From VRUE01 sp963774555 (GTDB taxonomy: Bacteria > Actinomycetota > Thermoleophilia > Solirubrobacterales > 70-9), in NCBI GenBank assembly GCA_963774555.1, contig CAVZFL010000001.1:62001-126000 (forward strand): DNA of 64,000 nucleotides, written 5' to 3'. Each line of letters begins with the position of its first letter. The stretch's first letter is position 1. Position numbers and translations under genes: made by a program. Below, in pieces: positions 44,869-53,464 of this stretch. The notes under the pieces are model-generated. The model was not told where the DNA came from. It saw only the letters and a list, made by a program, of their open reading frames with translations, and did not search any database.

Positions 44869-45582
44869 TTGTCGCAGGACACCGCGACCGTTGCCGAGCA
44901 GGAGTACCTGGAGATCATGTTCTGGCTCGAGGAGGCCGGGCTGCCGATGACCGGGGCCAACATCGCCCGCGCGATGCAGCTCTCGCCGCCAACCGTGCAC
45001 GAGATGATCGGCCGCCTGGTCGACGACGGCTACGTTGAGCGCCAGGCCGACAAATCGCTTGACTTCACCGAGTCCGGGCGCGAGCACGCCAGCCACATCG
45101 TCCGCCGCCACCGCATGATCGAGCGCTTCCTCACCGACGTGCTCGGCATCCCCTGGGACGAGGTGCACGAGGAGGCGGAGCGGATCGAGCACGCGATGTC
45201 GCCGGTGCTGGAGGAGCGGATGCGCGCGGCGATCGGCGATGCGACCACCTGCCCCCACGGCCACCCGATCGTCGAGGGCGCCCGCGAGCAGGGCTCCCTC
45301 CTCTCCGACGTCGAGCCCGGCGCCAAGGTCGTCGTCCTGCGCTTCGAGAACGAGGCCGAGGAGCTGCTGCACTACCTCAAGGACGCCGGGCTGGACCCCG
45401 GTCTCGAGGGCACCGTCGCCAGCTCCGGCGAAGAGGGCGTGACAATCGCCTCCGCCAGCGGCTCTCACCAGGTCTCCCGCAGCGTCGCCGAGACCGTCTC
45501 GGTCCGCGCCGACCCGGCGCCGCCGCCACGGGCGACGATTCCAGAGCAGCTCGTTCTCTCTTCGGACCGCTACGGCCGCTGA
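44869..45582 (+). CDS. DtxR-family metal-dependent regulator
   Basis: The 237-residue protein has an N-terminal winged helix (VAEQEYLEIMFWLEEAGLPMTGANIARAMQLSPPTVHEMI), a dimerisation domain with the metal-ligand pattern H-I-V-R-R-H-R-M-I and CPHGHPI, and a C-terminal FeoA-like SH3 domain (LLSDVEPGAKVVVLRF). This is the IdeR/MntR architecture, so it senses iron or manganese. The TTG start is supported by AAGGAG 5 nt upstream. Confidence 0.88.
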   Translation: MSQDTATVAEQEYLEIMFWLEEAGLPMTGANIARAMQLSPPTVHEMIGRLVDDGYVERQADKSLDFTESGREHASHIVRRHRMIERFLTDVLGIPWDEVHEEAERIEHAMSPVLEERMRAAIGDATTCPHGHPIVEGAREQGSLLSDVEPGAKVVVLRFENEAEELLHYLKDAGLDPGLEGTVASSGEEGVTIASASGSHQVSRSVAETVSVRADPAPPPRATIPEQLVLSSDRYGR

Positions 45583-45619
45583 GGTAAGGCGACCCCGCGT
45601 TCCTGGCCTCAGTTGGGGG

Positions 45620-46720
45620 TCAGACCGGCGATCCGGCGCGGACCTTTTCCAGTGCACGGGAGATCCGAGCCACGCCCTCCGGGATCCGCTCCGGCGGAAC
45701 GCTGGCGAAGGAGAGGCGGAGGCTGTTGGAGCCGCCGTCGATCATGAAGTCGGGGCCGGCAACGAAGGCGACGCCCTCGCCCTTGGCCTCGGCCAGCAGC
45801 GCTACCGTGTCGGTGCCCTCGGCGAGGTCGAGCCAGAGGAAGTAGCCGCCGCCGGGCACGACGAACTCGGCCTCGGGGATCTGCTCGCGCAGCGCCGCGA
45901 TCAGAGCGTCGCGCCGGTCGCGCAGCGCCCCTTTGACGAACTCGATGTTCTTGTCGAGAGCGCCGGAGCGGCAGAGCTCCAGCACCACGGCCTCGGCCAG
46001 CATGTTGGGCGAGATGTAGGTCTCGTTGGCGCGCTTGGCCAGGTGGGAGATCTCGCCGGCGGGACCGGCCAGGTAGCCGACCCGCACCCCCGGGCTGACC
46101 GTCTTGGAGAACGAGGACGCATGGACGACCCGATCCGCCCTGTCGATCGCGAGCATCGTCTCCAGCGCCTCGCCCTCAAAGGGGAGCTCGCGGTAGGGGT
46201 CGTCCTCGAAGATCAGGAAGTCGTGCTCGGCGGCGAGCTCGACCAGCCGCACCCGCTTCTCGGCCGAGAGCGTGCAGCCGGCCGGGTTGTGGAAGTTGGG
46301 GATGACGTGGGCGAGCTTGATCGGCCCCTGTGCCAAGGCCGCTTCCAGGGCGGCGACATCGAGTCCGTCGTCCTCGAGCGGGACCGGCACCAGCTCGACC
46401 CCGAGCCGCTGCAGCATCAACAGCGTGCGGTCGTAGGTCGGCTGCTCGACCACGACCCGATCGCCCGGCCCGAGCAGATGCTCGAACAGCATCCACCCCG
46501 CCTCCAGCGACCCGTTGGCCACCATCACCTGCCCGGCATCGAGCCCCCCGTGCCGCTCGGCAACCCACTCGCAAAGCCCCGGATGCCCAATCCCCGTCCC
46601 GTAGGAAAGCGCCTTTTCCCAGTCCTCGGCAAGCGCAACCGCCGCCGCATCGCGCACGGCCTCCCGCGGCAGGATGTCAGCGCTGGGCGCCCCGCGAGCA
46701 AAAGAGATGACGTCGGCCAT
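45620..46720 (-). CDS. PLP-dependent aminotransferase (class I/II, 2-aminoadipate-type)
   Basis: The 366-residue fold-type I enzyme has YGTGIGHPGLCEWVAERHG, VIPNFHNPAGCTLS (Asn that contacts PLP), DDPYRELPFEG (Asp/Tyr pair) and SSFSKTVSPGVRVGYLAG with the Schiff-base Lys. It resembles LysN/2-aminoadipate aminotransferases or the catalytic half of MocR regulators, without an HTH. ATG 46720 starts at the conserved ADVISFARGAPS. Confidence 0.85.
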   Translation of the reverse strand: MADVISFARGAPSADILPREAVRDAAAVALAEDWEKALSYGTGIGHPGLCEWVAERHGGLDAGQVMVANGSLEAGWMLFEHLLGPGDRVVVEQPTYDRTLLMLQRLGVELVPVPLEDDGLDVAALEAALAQGPIKLAHVIPNFHNPAGCTLSAEKRVRLVELAAEHDFLIFEDDPYRELPFEGEALETMLAIDRADRVVHASSFSKTVSPGVRVGYLAGPAGEISHLAKRANETYISPNMLAEAVVLELCRSGALDKNIEFVKGALRDRRDALIAALREQIPEAEFVVPGGGYFLWLDLAEGTDTVALLAEAKGEGVAFVAGPDFMIDGGSNSLRLSFASVPPERIPEGVARISRALEKVRAGSPV

Positions 46721-46738
46721 AGCTGTTCGAGTATAGGA

Positions 46739-46848
46739 AGAGGGTCTGGGTAGGGGTGGAGCGTCTTGTACTTTTTCGTCGACCGGCCAGCAGATACCCA
46801 TCCCCGCCCCACCGAAAAAGTTAAGCGGAACCCCTACCCAGACCCTCT
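46739..46848. repeat. Nested long inverted repeat between sucD and the aminotransferase gene
   Basis: The outer 19-bp arms AGAGGGTCTGGGTAGGGGT (46739-46757) and complement (46830-46848) enclose inner 9-bp arms ACTTTTTCG (46770-46778)/CGAAAAAGT (46813-46821). The right arm contains the sucD stop codon. It may act as a terminator/insulator or be a small mobile repeat; a related nested layout occurs at 53.4 kb. Confidence 0.75.
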
Positions 46849-47712
46849 CAGGGTTTCAACAGCGATAGCCGCCGTCTCGGTCGGGCTTTCGCCGACCCGC
46901 ACGCCCTTGGCTTCGAGCGCGTCCTTCTTGGCCTGGGCGGTGCCGGAGGAGCCGGAGATGATTGCGCCGGCGTGGCCCATCTGCTTGCCGGGCGGGGCGG
47001 TGAAGCCGGCGATGTAGGCGACGACCGGCTTGGAGATCTCGGCGGCGATGAACTCGGCGGCGCGCTCCTCGGCGTCGCCGCCGATCTCGCCGACCATCAC
47101 GATCAGCTCGGTCTCGGAGTCGGCCTCGTACAGCGTGAGGATGTCGATGAAGTCGGAGCCGATGATCGGGTCGCCGCCGATGCCGACGATCGAGGAGTTG
47201 CCCTCGCCCGCCTGCTTCAGCTCGTTGCCGATCTGGTAGGTCAGCGTGCCCGACTTGGAGACGACGCCGATCTTGCCCGGGTCGAAGAACTGGGCGGGGA
47301 TGATGCCGACGTTGGCCTTGCCGGGCGAGAGCACGCCGGGGCAGTTCGGCCCGATCAGCCGCACCCCGGCCTCCTTGGCCTTCCAGTAGGTGTTGAGCAT
47401 GTCGAGCACCGGGATCCCCTCGGTGATCGCGATCACCGTCTGCACGCCCGACTCGATCGCCTCGTCGATCGCCGGCGCGGCGAAGCGCGCCGGCACGAAG
47501 ATCATCGAGGTGTTGGCGCCGGCCTGCTCGACCGATTCGGAGATCGTGTCGAAGACGGGCACGCCCTCGACGTCCTGGCCGCCCTTGCCGGGCGTCACGC
47601 CGGCGACCAGGTCGGTGCCGTAGGCGCGGTTGCGCAGCCCGTGGAAGGAGCCCTCGCGGCCGGTCAGGCCGGAGACGACCAGCTTGGTCTCGCTGTCGAC
47701 GATGATGCTCAT
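46834..47712 (-). CDS. sucD: Succinyl-CoA synthetase alpha subunit
   Basis: The alpha subunit binds CoA and carries the phosphohistidine in the TCA-cycle step succinyl-CoA to succinate. The 292-residue protein has SGLTGREGSFH (CoA-binding Rossmann), LIGPNCPGVLSPG, GIGGDPIIGSDFIDIL and the active-site GHAGAIISG with the phosphorylated His. The start ATG overlaps the sucC stop (ATGA). This is a complete, normal gene. Confidence 0.95.
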   Translation of the reverse strand: MSIIVDSETKLVVSGLTGREGSFHGLRNRAYGTDLVAGVTPGKGGQDVEGVPVFDTISESVEQAGANTSMIFVPARFAAPAIDEAIESGVQTVIAITEGIPVLDMLNTYWKAKEAGVRLIGPNCPGVLSPGKANVGIIPAQFFDPGKIGVVSKSGTLTYQIGNELKQAGEGNSSIVGIGGDPIIGSDFIDILTLYEADSETELIVMVGEIGGDAEERAAEFIAAEISKPVVAYIAGFTAPPGKQMGHAGAIISGSSGTAQAKKDALEAKGVRVGESPTETAAIAVETLRGSG

Positions 47713-48869
47713 GAGCCACCCGCCAACTCGACCACGCGCCGTGCCGCGTCGAGCATCGTCGTCTCCTGGTGCAGGTTGGGCAGATCGGCCTCGGCGAGGA
47801 TCTTCAGCCCCTCCTCGGAGTTGGTGCCGTCGAGGCGCACGACCAGCGGCAGCTTCAGGTTCATCTGCGCGGAGGCGGTGACGATGCCGTTGGCGATCTC
47901 GTCGCAACGGGTGATGCCGCCGAAGATGTTGAAGAGGATCGCGCTCACCTTCGCGTCTGAGGTGATCACGGTCAGCGCGTCGACGATCGCCTCGGCTTTC
48001 GAGCCACCCCCCGCGTCGAGGAAGTTGGCCGGGGCGCCACCGGCCTGGGCGACCACGTCCAGCGTCGACATGCAGAGGCCGGCGCCGTTGGCGAGGATGC
48101 CGACGTTGCCGTCGAGCTTGACGTAGGTGAGGCCCTTCTCCTTCGCCATCGCCTCCTGTGGATCGTCAGCGGTGTCGGCGATCTCGGCCAGCTCCTGGTG
48201 GCGGTAGGTCGCGTTGCCGTCGATCGTCACCTTGGCGTCGAGCGCGACGACCTCGCGGTCGGCGGTGACGATCAGCGGGTTGACCTCGATCAGGGTCGCG
48301 TCCTCCGAGCTCGCAACCTCGGCCAGCTTGACCAGCACCTCGGCGGCCTGCTCGCGTACGTCCTCGTCGAGCCCGGCGGCGTCGACGATCGGCCGCGCCG
48401 CGGAGACGTCGAATGGCTTGGTCGGGTCGATGTGTCGCTTGACCAGGGCATCGGGGTCCTCCGCGGCGACCGCCTCGATGTCCATCCCGCCCTTGGCCGA
48501 GACCATCGCCAGCAGCTTCTTCTCGCCGCGGTCGAGGATCACCGAGGCGTAGTACTCGGCGGCGATGTCCGAGCCGCCCTCGATCCAGACCTGGTCGACC
48601 CGGAAGGGCCCCTCGCCGTGCGGCCCGACGATGTCCATGCCGAGGATCGCCTCGGCGTAGGCGCGCGCCTCCGCGGCGTCCTTGGCGATCTTGATCCCGC
48701 CGGCCTTGCCGCGGCCGCCGATCAGCACCTGGGCCTTGATCGCACAGGGGTAGCCGATCCGCTCCGCCGCAGCGGCGGCATCGTCGACGTTCGCGGCGAC
48801 CTCGCCGCTGGGCACGGCGACGCCGTGCTTGGCGAACAGCTGCTTGCCTTGGTACTCGAGAAGGTCCAT
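47709..48869 (-). CDS. sucC: Succinyl-CoA synthetase beta subunit (ADP/GDP-forming)
   Basis: The 386-residue ATP-grasp protein begins MDLLEYQGKQLFAKHGV. It has LIGGRGKAGGIK (nucleotide Lys), EVNPLIVT and ANGAGLCMSTLD, then GGITRCDEIANGIV. It forms the heterodimer with SucD. ATG 48869 matches the family start. It is the first gene of the sucCD operon and divergent from the HAD gene at 48971. Confidence 0.95.
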   Translation of the reverse strand: MDLLEYQGKQLFAKHGVAVPSGEVAANVDDAAAAAERIGYPCAIKAQVLIGGRGKAGGIKIAKDAAEARAYAEAILGMDIVGPHGEGPFRVDQVWIEGGSDIAAEYYASVILDRGEKKLLAMVSAKGGMDIEAVAAEDPDALVKRHIDPTKPFDVSAARPIVDAAGLDEDVREQAAEVLVKLAEVASSEDATLIEVNPLIVTADREVVALDAKVTIDGNATYRHQELAEIADTADDPQEAMAKEKGLTYVKLDGNVGILANGAGLCMSTLDVVAQAGGAPANFLDAGGGSKAEAIVDALTVITSDAKVSAILFNIFGGITRCDEIANGIVTASAQMNLKLPLVVRLDGTNSEEGLKILAEADLPNLHQETTMLDAARRVVELAGGS

Positions 48870-48970
48870 GAAGAGGGGGGCGCGCCGCTCTGGCGCGGGC
48901 GGCAGCCTATCCGACTGCGCAAGCGGCGCGCCGCCCGGGCAGAGCGATTCGCATAACATGCCGCGGCCGC

Positions 48971-49654
48971 ATGCCCCTCCCCAGCCTCAAAACCGTCAAA
49001 TGGGTTACCACCGACTGCTACGGCACCCTGATCGACTGGGAGAAAGGCATCATCGACGCCTGCAAGAAAGAGGCGGACAAAGACGGTTTCAGCTTCGAGG
49101 AGGGTCCGTTCCTCGCTCGCTTCATGGAGGTCCAGGCCGAAATCATGGCCGGCTCCTACGAGCTCTACGCCGAGGTCCTGCGCCGCACGATCGTCAAGGT
49201 CGCGGGTGAGCTGGGCTGGGAGATCGAGCCCTCCCGCGCCCAGTTCCTGCCCAACAGCGTTGCCTACTGGCTGCCCTTCCGCGAGGCCAACGCGGCGATG
49301 GACCGGCTCGGCAAACGCTACGAGGTCGGCATCGTCTCCAACATCGACGACAAACTGCTCGGCATCTCGCGCCGCCACCTGCGCACCGAACTCGACCTCG
49401 TCGTCACCGCCCAGCAGGTGCGCAGCTACAAGCCCGACCCGGTCCACTTCAAAGAGGCGGCCCGGCGCATCGGCGGCAAGAAAGGCTGGCTCCACATCGG
49501 CTGCAACTACACCAACGACGTGGCGCCGCTGCTGAAAATGAACGTCCCCGTGATCTGGGTCAACCGCCACGGCGAGAAGCTCGAGGGCCGCAAAGCTCCC
49601 AGCGCCACCGTCAAAACGTTCCGCGACGCCGCCAAAAAGCTCGGCGCGTCCTGA
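48971..49654 (+). CDS. HAD-family hydrolase (2-haloacid-dehalogenase-like)
   Basis: The 227-residue protein has motif I TTDCYGTLIDWE with Cys in place of the second Phe/Leu of D-x-D-G-T (the nucleophile Asp is present), VGIVSNIDD (motif II), YKPDPVHF (motif III Lys) and IGCNYTNDVAPLL (motif IV). This is type II haloacid-dehalogenase-like with an all-helical cap. The substrate is unknown. It has a normal start at ATG 48971. Confidence 0.82.
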   Translation: MPLPSLKTVKWVTTDCYGTLIDWEKGIIDACKKEADKDGFSFEEGPFLARFMEVQAEIMAGSYELYAEVLRRTIVKVAGELGWEIEPSRAQFLPNSVAYWLPFREANAAMDRLGKRYEVGIVSNIDDKLLGISRRHLRTELDLVVTAQQVRSYKPDPVHFKEAARRIGGKKGWLHIGCNYTNDVAPLLKMNVPVIWVNRHGEKLEGRKAPSATVKTFRDAAKKLGAS

Positions 49655-49732
49655 GCGATCTCTAGCGTTTCGCAACTTCAGCGCGGGTAGCTGTTACGAC
49701 CGATAGGTCGGCCGCTGCGCCGGCTGCCAACT

Positions 49733-51574
49733 ATGCATCGACTCGAACAAAGCAGGGCGCTTCGGGGCATCTTGCTATGCCTGGCGGCAGGCGTGCTGGC
49801 CTTGCTCTGCCTGCTCACCGCCGGCGAGCGCACCGGCAGCGCCGCCACGACACCGATCGAACCGCCCAGCTTCCTCGTGATCCAGACCGACGACCAGACC
49901 CTGGACCAGCTCTACGCGACCTTCGGACAGCCGAAGCTGCAGGCGATGCCCAACACGCTCAACATGATCGCCAAGCGGGGCGAGACCTTCAATCGCTACT
50001 ACGTCTCCTACCCACTCTGCTGCCCCTCGCGGGTAAGCCTGCTGACCGGCCGCTACGCCCACAACAACGGGGTAAAAGGCAACGTGCAGCCCAACGGGGG
50101 CTACTTCGGCTTCTCCTTCCGCGGCGCCTATACGCACAACCTCGCCACCTGGCTGCAGGGCGCCGGCTACCGCACGATCCACGTCGGCAAGTTCCTCAAC
50201 GGCTACGGCGACGAACCGTATTCGAACGGAACCGAAGTGCCGCCGGGCTGGAGCGCCTGGCACACCGTGCTCAACGCCGACACCAGCCACTACTTCTATG
50301 GCTACAAGCTCAACGACAACGGCGTGATCGACGGCCCGTTCGGCGACTCCGGCAGCTGGGAAACCCGCGAATATGGGCAGCGCGACGACATCGGCTGCCC
50401 CTACGCACCGCTCAACGGCCTGCCCTGCTACTACGAGACCGACCAACTGACCAACTACGCGATCGGCGAGCTGCAGGGCACCCCACCCGAACAGCCCTTC
50501 TACCTGCAGCTCGACTACACCGCCCCGCACGGCGACTTCCGTCACCCGGCCGGCCCCGAGCCGGCGCCGCGCCACTACGACTGGTTCAAGGGCGCGCCGC
50601 TGCCGCACAAGCGCGACGAGGGCTTCGCCGAGGGCAACGTCAGCGACAAGCCCAGCTTCATCAAAGAAGCCCCCTACCTCTCGCTCGCCGACATCCACAC
50701 CTACCGCATCTACTACGACAAGGCGCTGGAGTCGCTGCGCTCGGTCGACGACGGGGTCAAACTGCTGCTCGACGTGCTCGGCTCGCAGCACCGCCTGCGC
50801 AACACCTACGTCATCTTCACCTCCGACAACGGCTTCTTCTACGGCGAGCACCGCCTGATCGGCGGCAAGTTCCTCTCCTATGAGCCCTCCACCCACCTGC
50901 CTTTCCTGATCCGCGGCCCACACATCAAAGCCGGCACCGAATCCGACGAGCTGGCGGCCAACATCGACATCGCCCCGACCATCCTCGAACTGGCGGGGGT
51001 CGAACCGGACAAGAGCATGGACGGGCGCTCGCTGACGCCCTTCTTCCACGACCCCGATCTGACCACGCTGCGGCCGATCCTCTTCGAGTCCTTCGTCGAG
51101 ACCAACGACGTCAGCGAGGCCGGCGCGATCGCCGAACCGGGCTCTCAGAGCAGCCCCGCCTCCCGGTCGACCAACGTCCCGGCCCTGCACCGTCTGGGCG
51201 CCGCCGCATCGCGGGCGCACCAGCCGGGCGCCAGCGCCTCGATCCTCGCCCCGCCCAAGGACTACGAGGGGATCCGCCTCGGCCCCTACAAGTACATCGC
51301 CTGGCCGGACGGCGAGAAGGAGCTCTACGACATCGAAAAGGACCCCTACGAGCTCAACAACATCGTCCGCATTCCCAACTATTTCCCGATCCGCAACTAC
51401 CTGCACCGCGAACTGCGTGAGCTAGAGGACTGCGTCGGCCGCACCTGCCGCGAAGAAGCGTCGGAAATCCCGCTGACCCGGCGGGAACGACAGCATGAGG
51501 TGCTCAAGAAGCTACGCGAACGGCGCGAAAAACAAAAGGAAAAACAGCACCTGCAGAAGCACCGTCAGGGATAA
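49733..51574 (+). CDS. Sulfatase (arylsulfatase/GlcNAc-6-sulfatase-like), exported
   Basis: The 613-residue protein has a hydrophobic signal/anchor at residues 12-30. Metal ligands are in QTDDQT (53-54). The formylglycine motif is C-C-P-S-R at 96-100, with C96 the residue to be oxidised, followed by LLTGRYAHNNG. Further active-site parts are HVGKFLNGYG and SDNGFFYGEHRLIGGK. A C-terminal basic coiled tail (RERREKQKEKQHLQKHRQ) is unusual. It acts on sulfate esters outside the cell; the true substrate is unknown. Confidence 0.88.
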   Translation: MHRLEQSRALRGILLCLAAGVLALLCLLTAGERTGSAATTPIEPPSFLVIQTDDQTLDQLYATFGQPKLQAMPNTLNMIAKRGETFNRYYVSYPLCCPSRVSLLTGRYAHNNGVKGNVQPNGGYFGFSFRGAYTHNLATWLQGAGYRTIHVGKFLNGYGDEPYSNGTEVPPGWSAWHTVLNADTSHYFYGYKLNDNGVIDGPFGDSGSWETREYGQRDDIGCPYAPLNGLPCYYETDQLTNYAIGELQGTPPEQPFYLQLDYTAPHGDFRHPAGPEPAPRHYDWFKGAPLPHKRDEGFAEGNVSDKPSFIKEAPYLSLADIHTYRIYYDKALESLRSVDDGVKLLLDVLGSQHRLRNTYVIFTSDNGFFYGEHRLIGGKFLSYEPSTHLPFLIRGPHIKAGTESDELAANIDIAPTILELAGVEPDKSMDGRSLTPFFHDPDLTTLRPILFESFVETNDVSEAGAIAEPGSQSSPASRSTNVPALHRLGAAASRAHQPGASASILAPPKDYEGIRLGPYKYIAWPDGEKELYDIEKDPYELNNIVRIPNYFPIRNYLHRELRELEDCVGRTCREEASEIPLTRRERQHEVLKKLRERREKQKEKQHLQKHRQG

Positions 51575-51586
51575 GGGCGGGTACCC

Positions 51587-53344
51587 CTACTCGATGACGG
51601 CTAGGGTGTCGCCGCTGGAGACGGCTGCGCCCTCTGTGACGTTGAGGGTTGTGACCTTGCCGGCCCGATGGGCGGTGATCTCGTTCTCCATCTTCATCGC
51701 CTCGATCACGCAGATCAGGTCGCCCTCTTCGACGGTTGCACCCTGCTCGACGGCGACCTTGAGGACGGTGCCTTGGAGGGGCGAGGGGAGGGACTCGCTC
51801 GAGGCGGCGGCGCCACCGCCGGCCTTGCGCTCGCGTTTTGGCGGTTTCTTGCCGCCGGCCGGGGCCGCGCCGCCCGCGGCGGCCTCGCCGATCACCTTGA
51901 CATCGAAGAGCTTGCCGGAGACCTCGACCTTGTAGTCGCGGCTGATCAGCTCGGTGCCGTCCTCGGCCTCGGCCGGTGCGGCCGCCTCGGCCGGTGCCGT
52001 CGTCTTCAGCCACTCGCGGTCCTCCATCAGGTCGCGGCAGGTCTCGCCGTCGATCCACTGGCGGCTGGTGAGCAGCGCCTTGTGGAAGGGGATCAGCGTG
52101 GTCAGGCCGCCGATCTCGTACTCGTCTAGGGCGCGCAGCATGCGGCGCGTGGCGTGCTCGCGGTCGACGTCCCAGACGATCAGCTTGGCCACCATCGGGT
52201 CGTACATCGGCGTCACCTCGGAGCCGGCTTCGACCCCCGAGTCGACCCGCACGCCGGGCCCGGCCGGCTCGCGGTAAGTCGTGATCGCACCTGGCGCCGG
52301 AGCGAATTTCTTGTGCGCGGCCTCGGCGTTGATCCGGCACTCGATCGACCAGCCGCGCAGCTCGACGTCCTCCTGGGCGACCGAGAGCGGCTCGCCGGCG
52401 GCGACCAGGACCTGCTCGCGGACGATGTCGATGCCGCTGACCATCTCGGTCACGCAGTGCTCGACCTGGACCCGCGTGTTCATCTCCAAGAAGAAGTACT
52501 CGTCGCCGACCTGCATCCCCTCGACCGTGCCGGCGCCCCGGTAGCCGACCGCGGCGGCCGCGTCGGTGGCGATCTTGCCGATCCGCTCGCGCATCTCGGC
52601 GTCGACGTGCGGCCCGGGCGCCTCCTCGATCACCTTCTGGTGGCGGCGCTGGACCGAGCAGTCGCGCTCGCCGAGGTGGATCACGTTGCCGTGCCCGTCC
52701 GCCAGCACCTGGACCTCGACGTGGCGCGGGTCCTCGAGGTAGCGCTCGACGTAGACGCGCGCGTCGGAGAAGAACTTCTCGCCTTCGCGGGCCGAGCCTT
52801 CGAAGGCCTCCTGCAACTCCTCGGGCGTCATCGCGACGCGGAAGCCCTTGCCGCCGCCGCCGCCCGCGGCCTTGCAGGCGACCGGGTAGCCGGCTTCCTC
52901 GGCCTGCTTGCGGGCCGCCTCGATGTCCGGGGCGGGCTCGGTCGCACCGGGCACGATCGGCACCCCGGCCTCGGCCATGATCTCCCGTGCCTTGGTCTTC
53001 GACCCCATCGCGTCGATCGCCTCCGGCGGCGGGCCGATGAAGACAATGCCGGCCTCGGCGCAGGCGCGGGCGAAGTCGGCGTTCTCGGCGAGGAAGCCGT
53101 AGCCCGGATGGATCGCCTCGGCACCGGCGTCCTTGGCGGTGTCGATGATCTTGATGATGTTCAGGTAGCTCTCGGCCGGCACCGCCGGCCCGATCAGGAA
53201 GGCCTCGTCGGCCTCGCGCACATGCGGCGCGTCGCGGTCGATCTCCGAGTAGACCGCAACCGAGCCGATCCCCATCTCCTTCAGGGTCCGCGCGACCCGA
53301 ATCGCAATCTCGCCGCGGTTGGCTATCAAGACCTTCTCGAACAC
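51587..53344 (-). CDS. accA3: Acyl-CoA (acetyl/propionyl) carboxylase alpha subunit: biotin carboxylase-BCCP
   Basis: The protein has 585 residues. Biotin carboxylase domain (about 1-445): FEKVLIANRGEIAIRVAR, the glycine-rich ATP loop GGGGGKGFRVA, HLGERDCSVQRRHQKVIEEAP and FLEMNTRVQVEH. After an Ala/Pro linker, a biotinyl domain has the Lys in EAMKM near residue 550. It supplies malonyl- or methylmalonyl-CoA with a separate beta subunit not found here. An AccE-like epsilon candidate lies at 62.8 kb. This is a complete gene. Confidence 0.92.
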   Translation of the reverse strand: MFEKVLIANRGEIAIRVARTLKEMGIGSVAVYSEIDRDAPHVREADEAFLIGPAVPAESYLNIIKIIDTAKDAGAEAIHPGYGFLAENADFARACAEAGIVFIGPPPEAIDAMGSKTKAREIMAEAGVPIVPGATEPAPDIEAARKQAEEAGYPVACKAAGGGGGKGFRVAMTPEELQEAFEGSAREGEKFFSDARVYVERYLEDPRHVEVQVLADGHGNVIHLGERDCSVQRRHQKVIEEAPGPHVDAEMRERIGKIATDAAAAVGYRGAGTVEGMQVGDEYFFLEMNTRVQVEHCVTEMVSGIDIVREQVLVAAGEPLSVAQEDVELRGWSIECRINAEAAHKKFAPAPGAITTYREPAGPGVRVDSGVEAGSEVTPMYDPMVAKLIVWDVDREHATRRMLRALDEYEIGGLTTLIPFHKALLTSRQWIDGETCRDLMEDREWLKTTAPAEAAAPAEAEDGTELISRDYKVEVSGKLFDVKVIGEAAAGGAAPAGGKKPPKRERKAGGGAAASSESLPSPLQGTVLKVAVEQGATVEEGDLICVIEAMKMENEITAHRAGKVTTLNVTEGAAVSSGDTLAVIE

Positions 53345-53371
53345 GGCGGCGCAGTCTATTCATGGCGGGGG

Positions 53372-53462
53372 GCGGGAGACGGGGATGCCCCTGGTCTGAC
53401 AAATCGCGCGCTAATGAGCGCGCGATTTTGAGTATCCGCCAGCCCAGGGGCATCCCCGTCTC
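53372..53462. repeat. Nested long inverted repeat between accA3 and fic genes
   Basis: Outer arms of 21 bp (53372-53392 and 53442-53462, core GAGACGGGGATGCCCCTGG) enclose a 12-bp inner hairpin AAATCGCGCGCT-aatg-AGCGCGCGATTT (53399-53426) followed by TT. The inner hairpin resembles an intrinsic terminator. The whole can extrude as a cruciform. It ends 2 bp from the Fic stop codon. Confidence 0.8.
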
Positions 53463-53464
53463 CC

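Noticed and set aside
46972..48126. 384-codon plus-strand open frame
   Set aside because: Antisense to sucD/sucC; no family features.
49775..51406. 543-codon minus-strand open frame
   Set aside because: Antisense shadow of the sulfatase gene, composed of Val/Gly/Ala/Glu repeats with no domain.
52154..53431. 425-codon plus-strand open frame
   Set aside because: Antisense to the biotin carboxylase, which has complete motifs.
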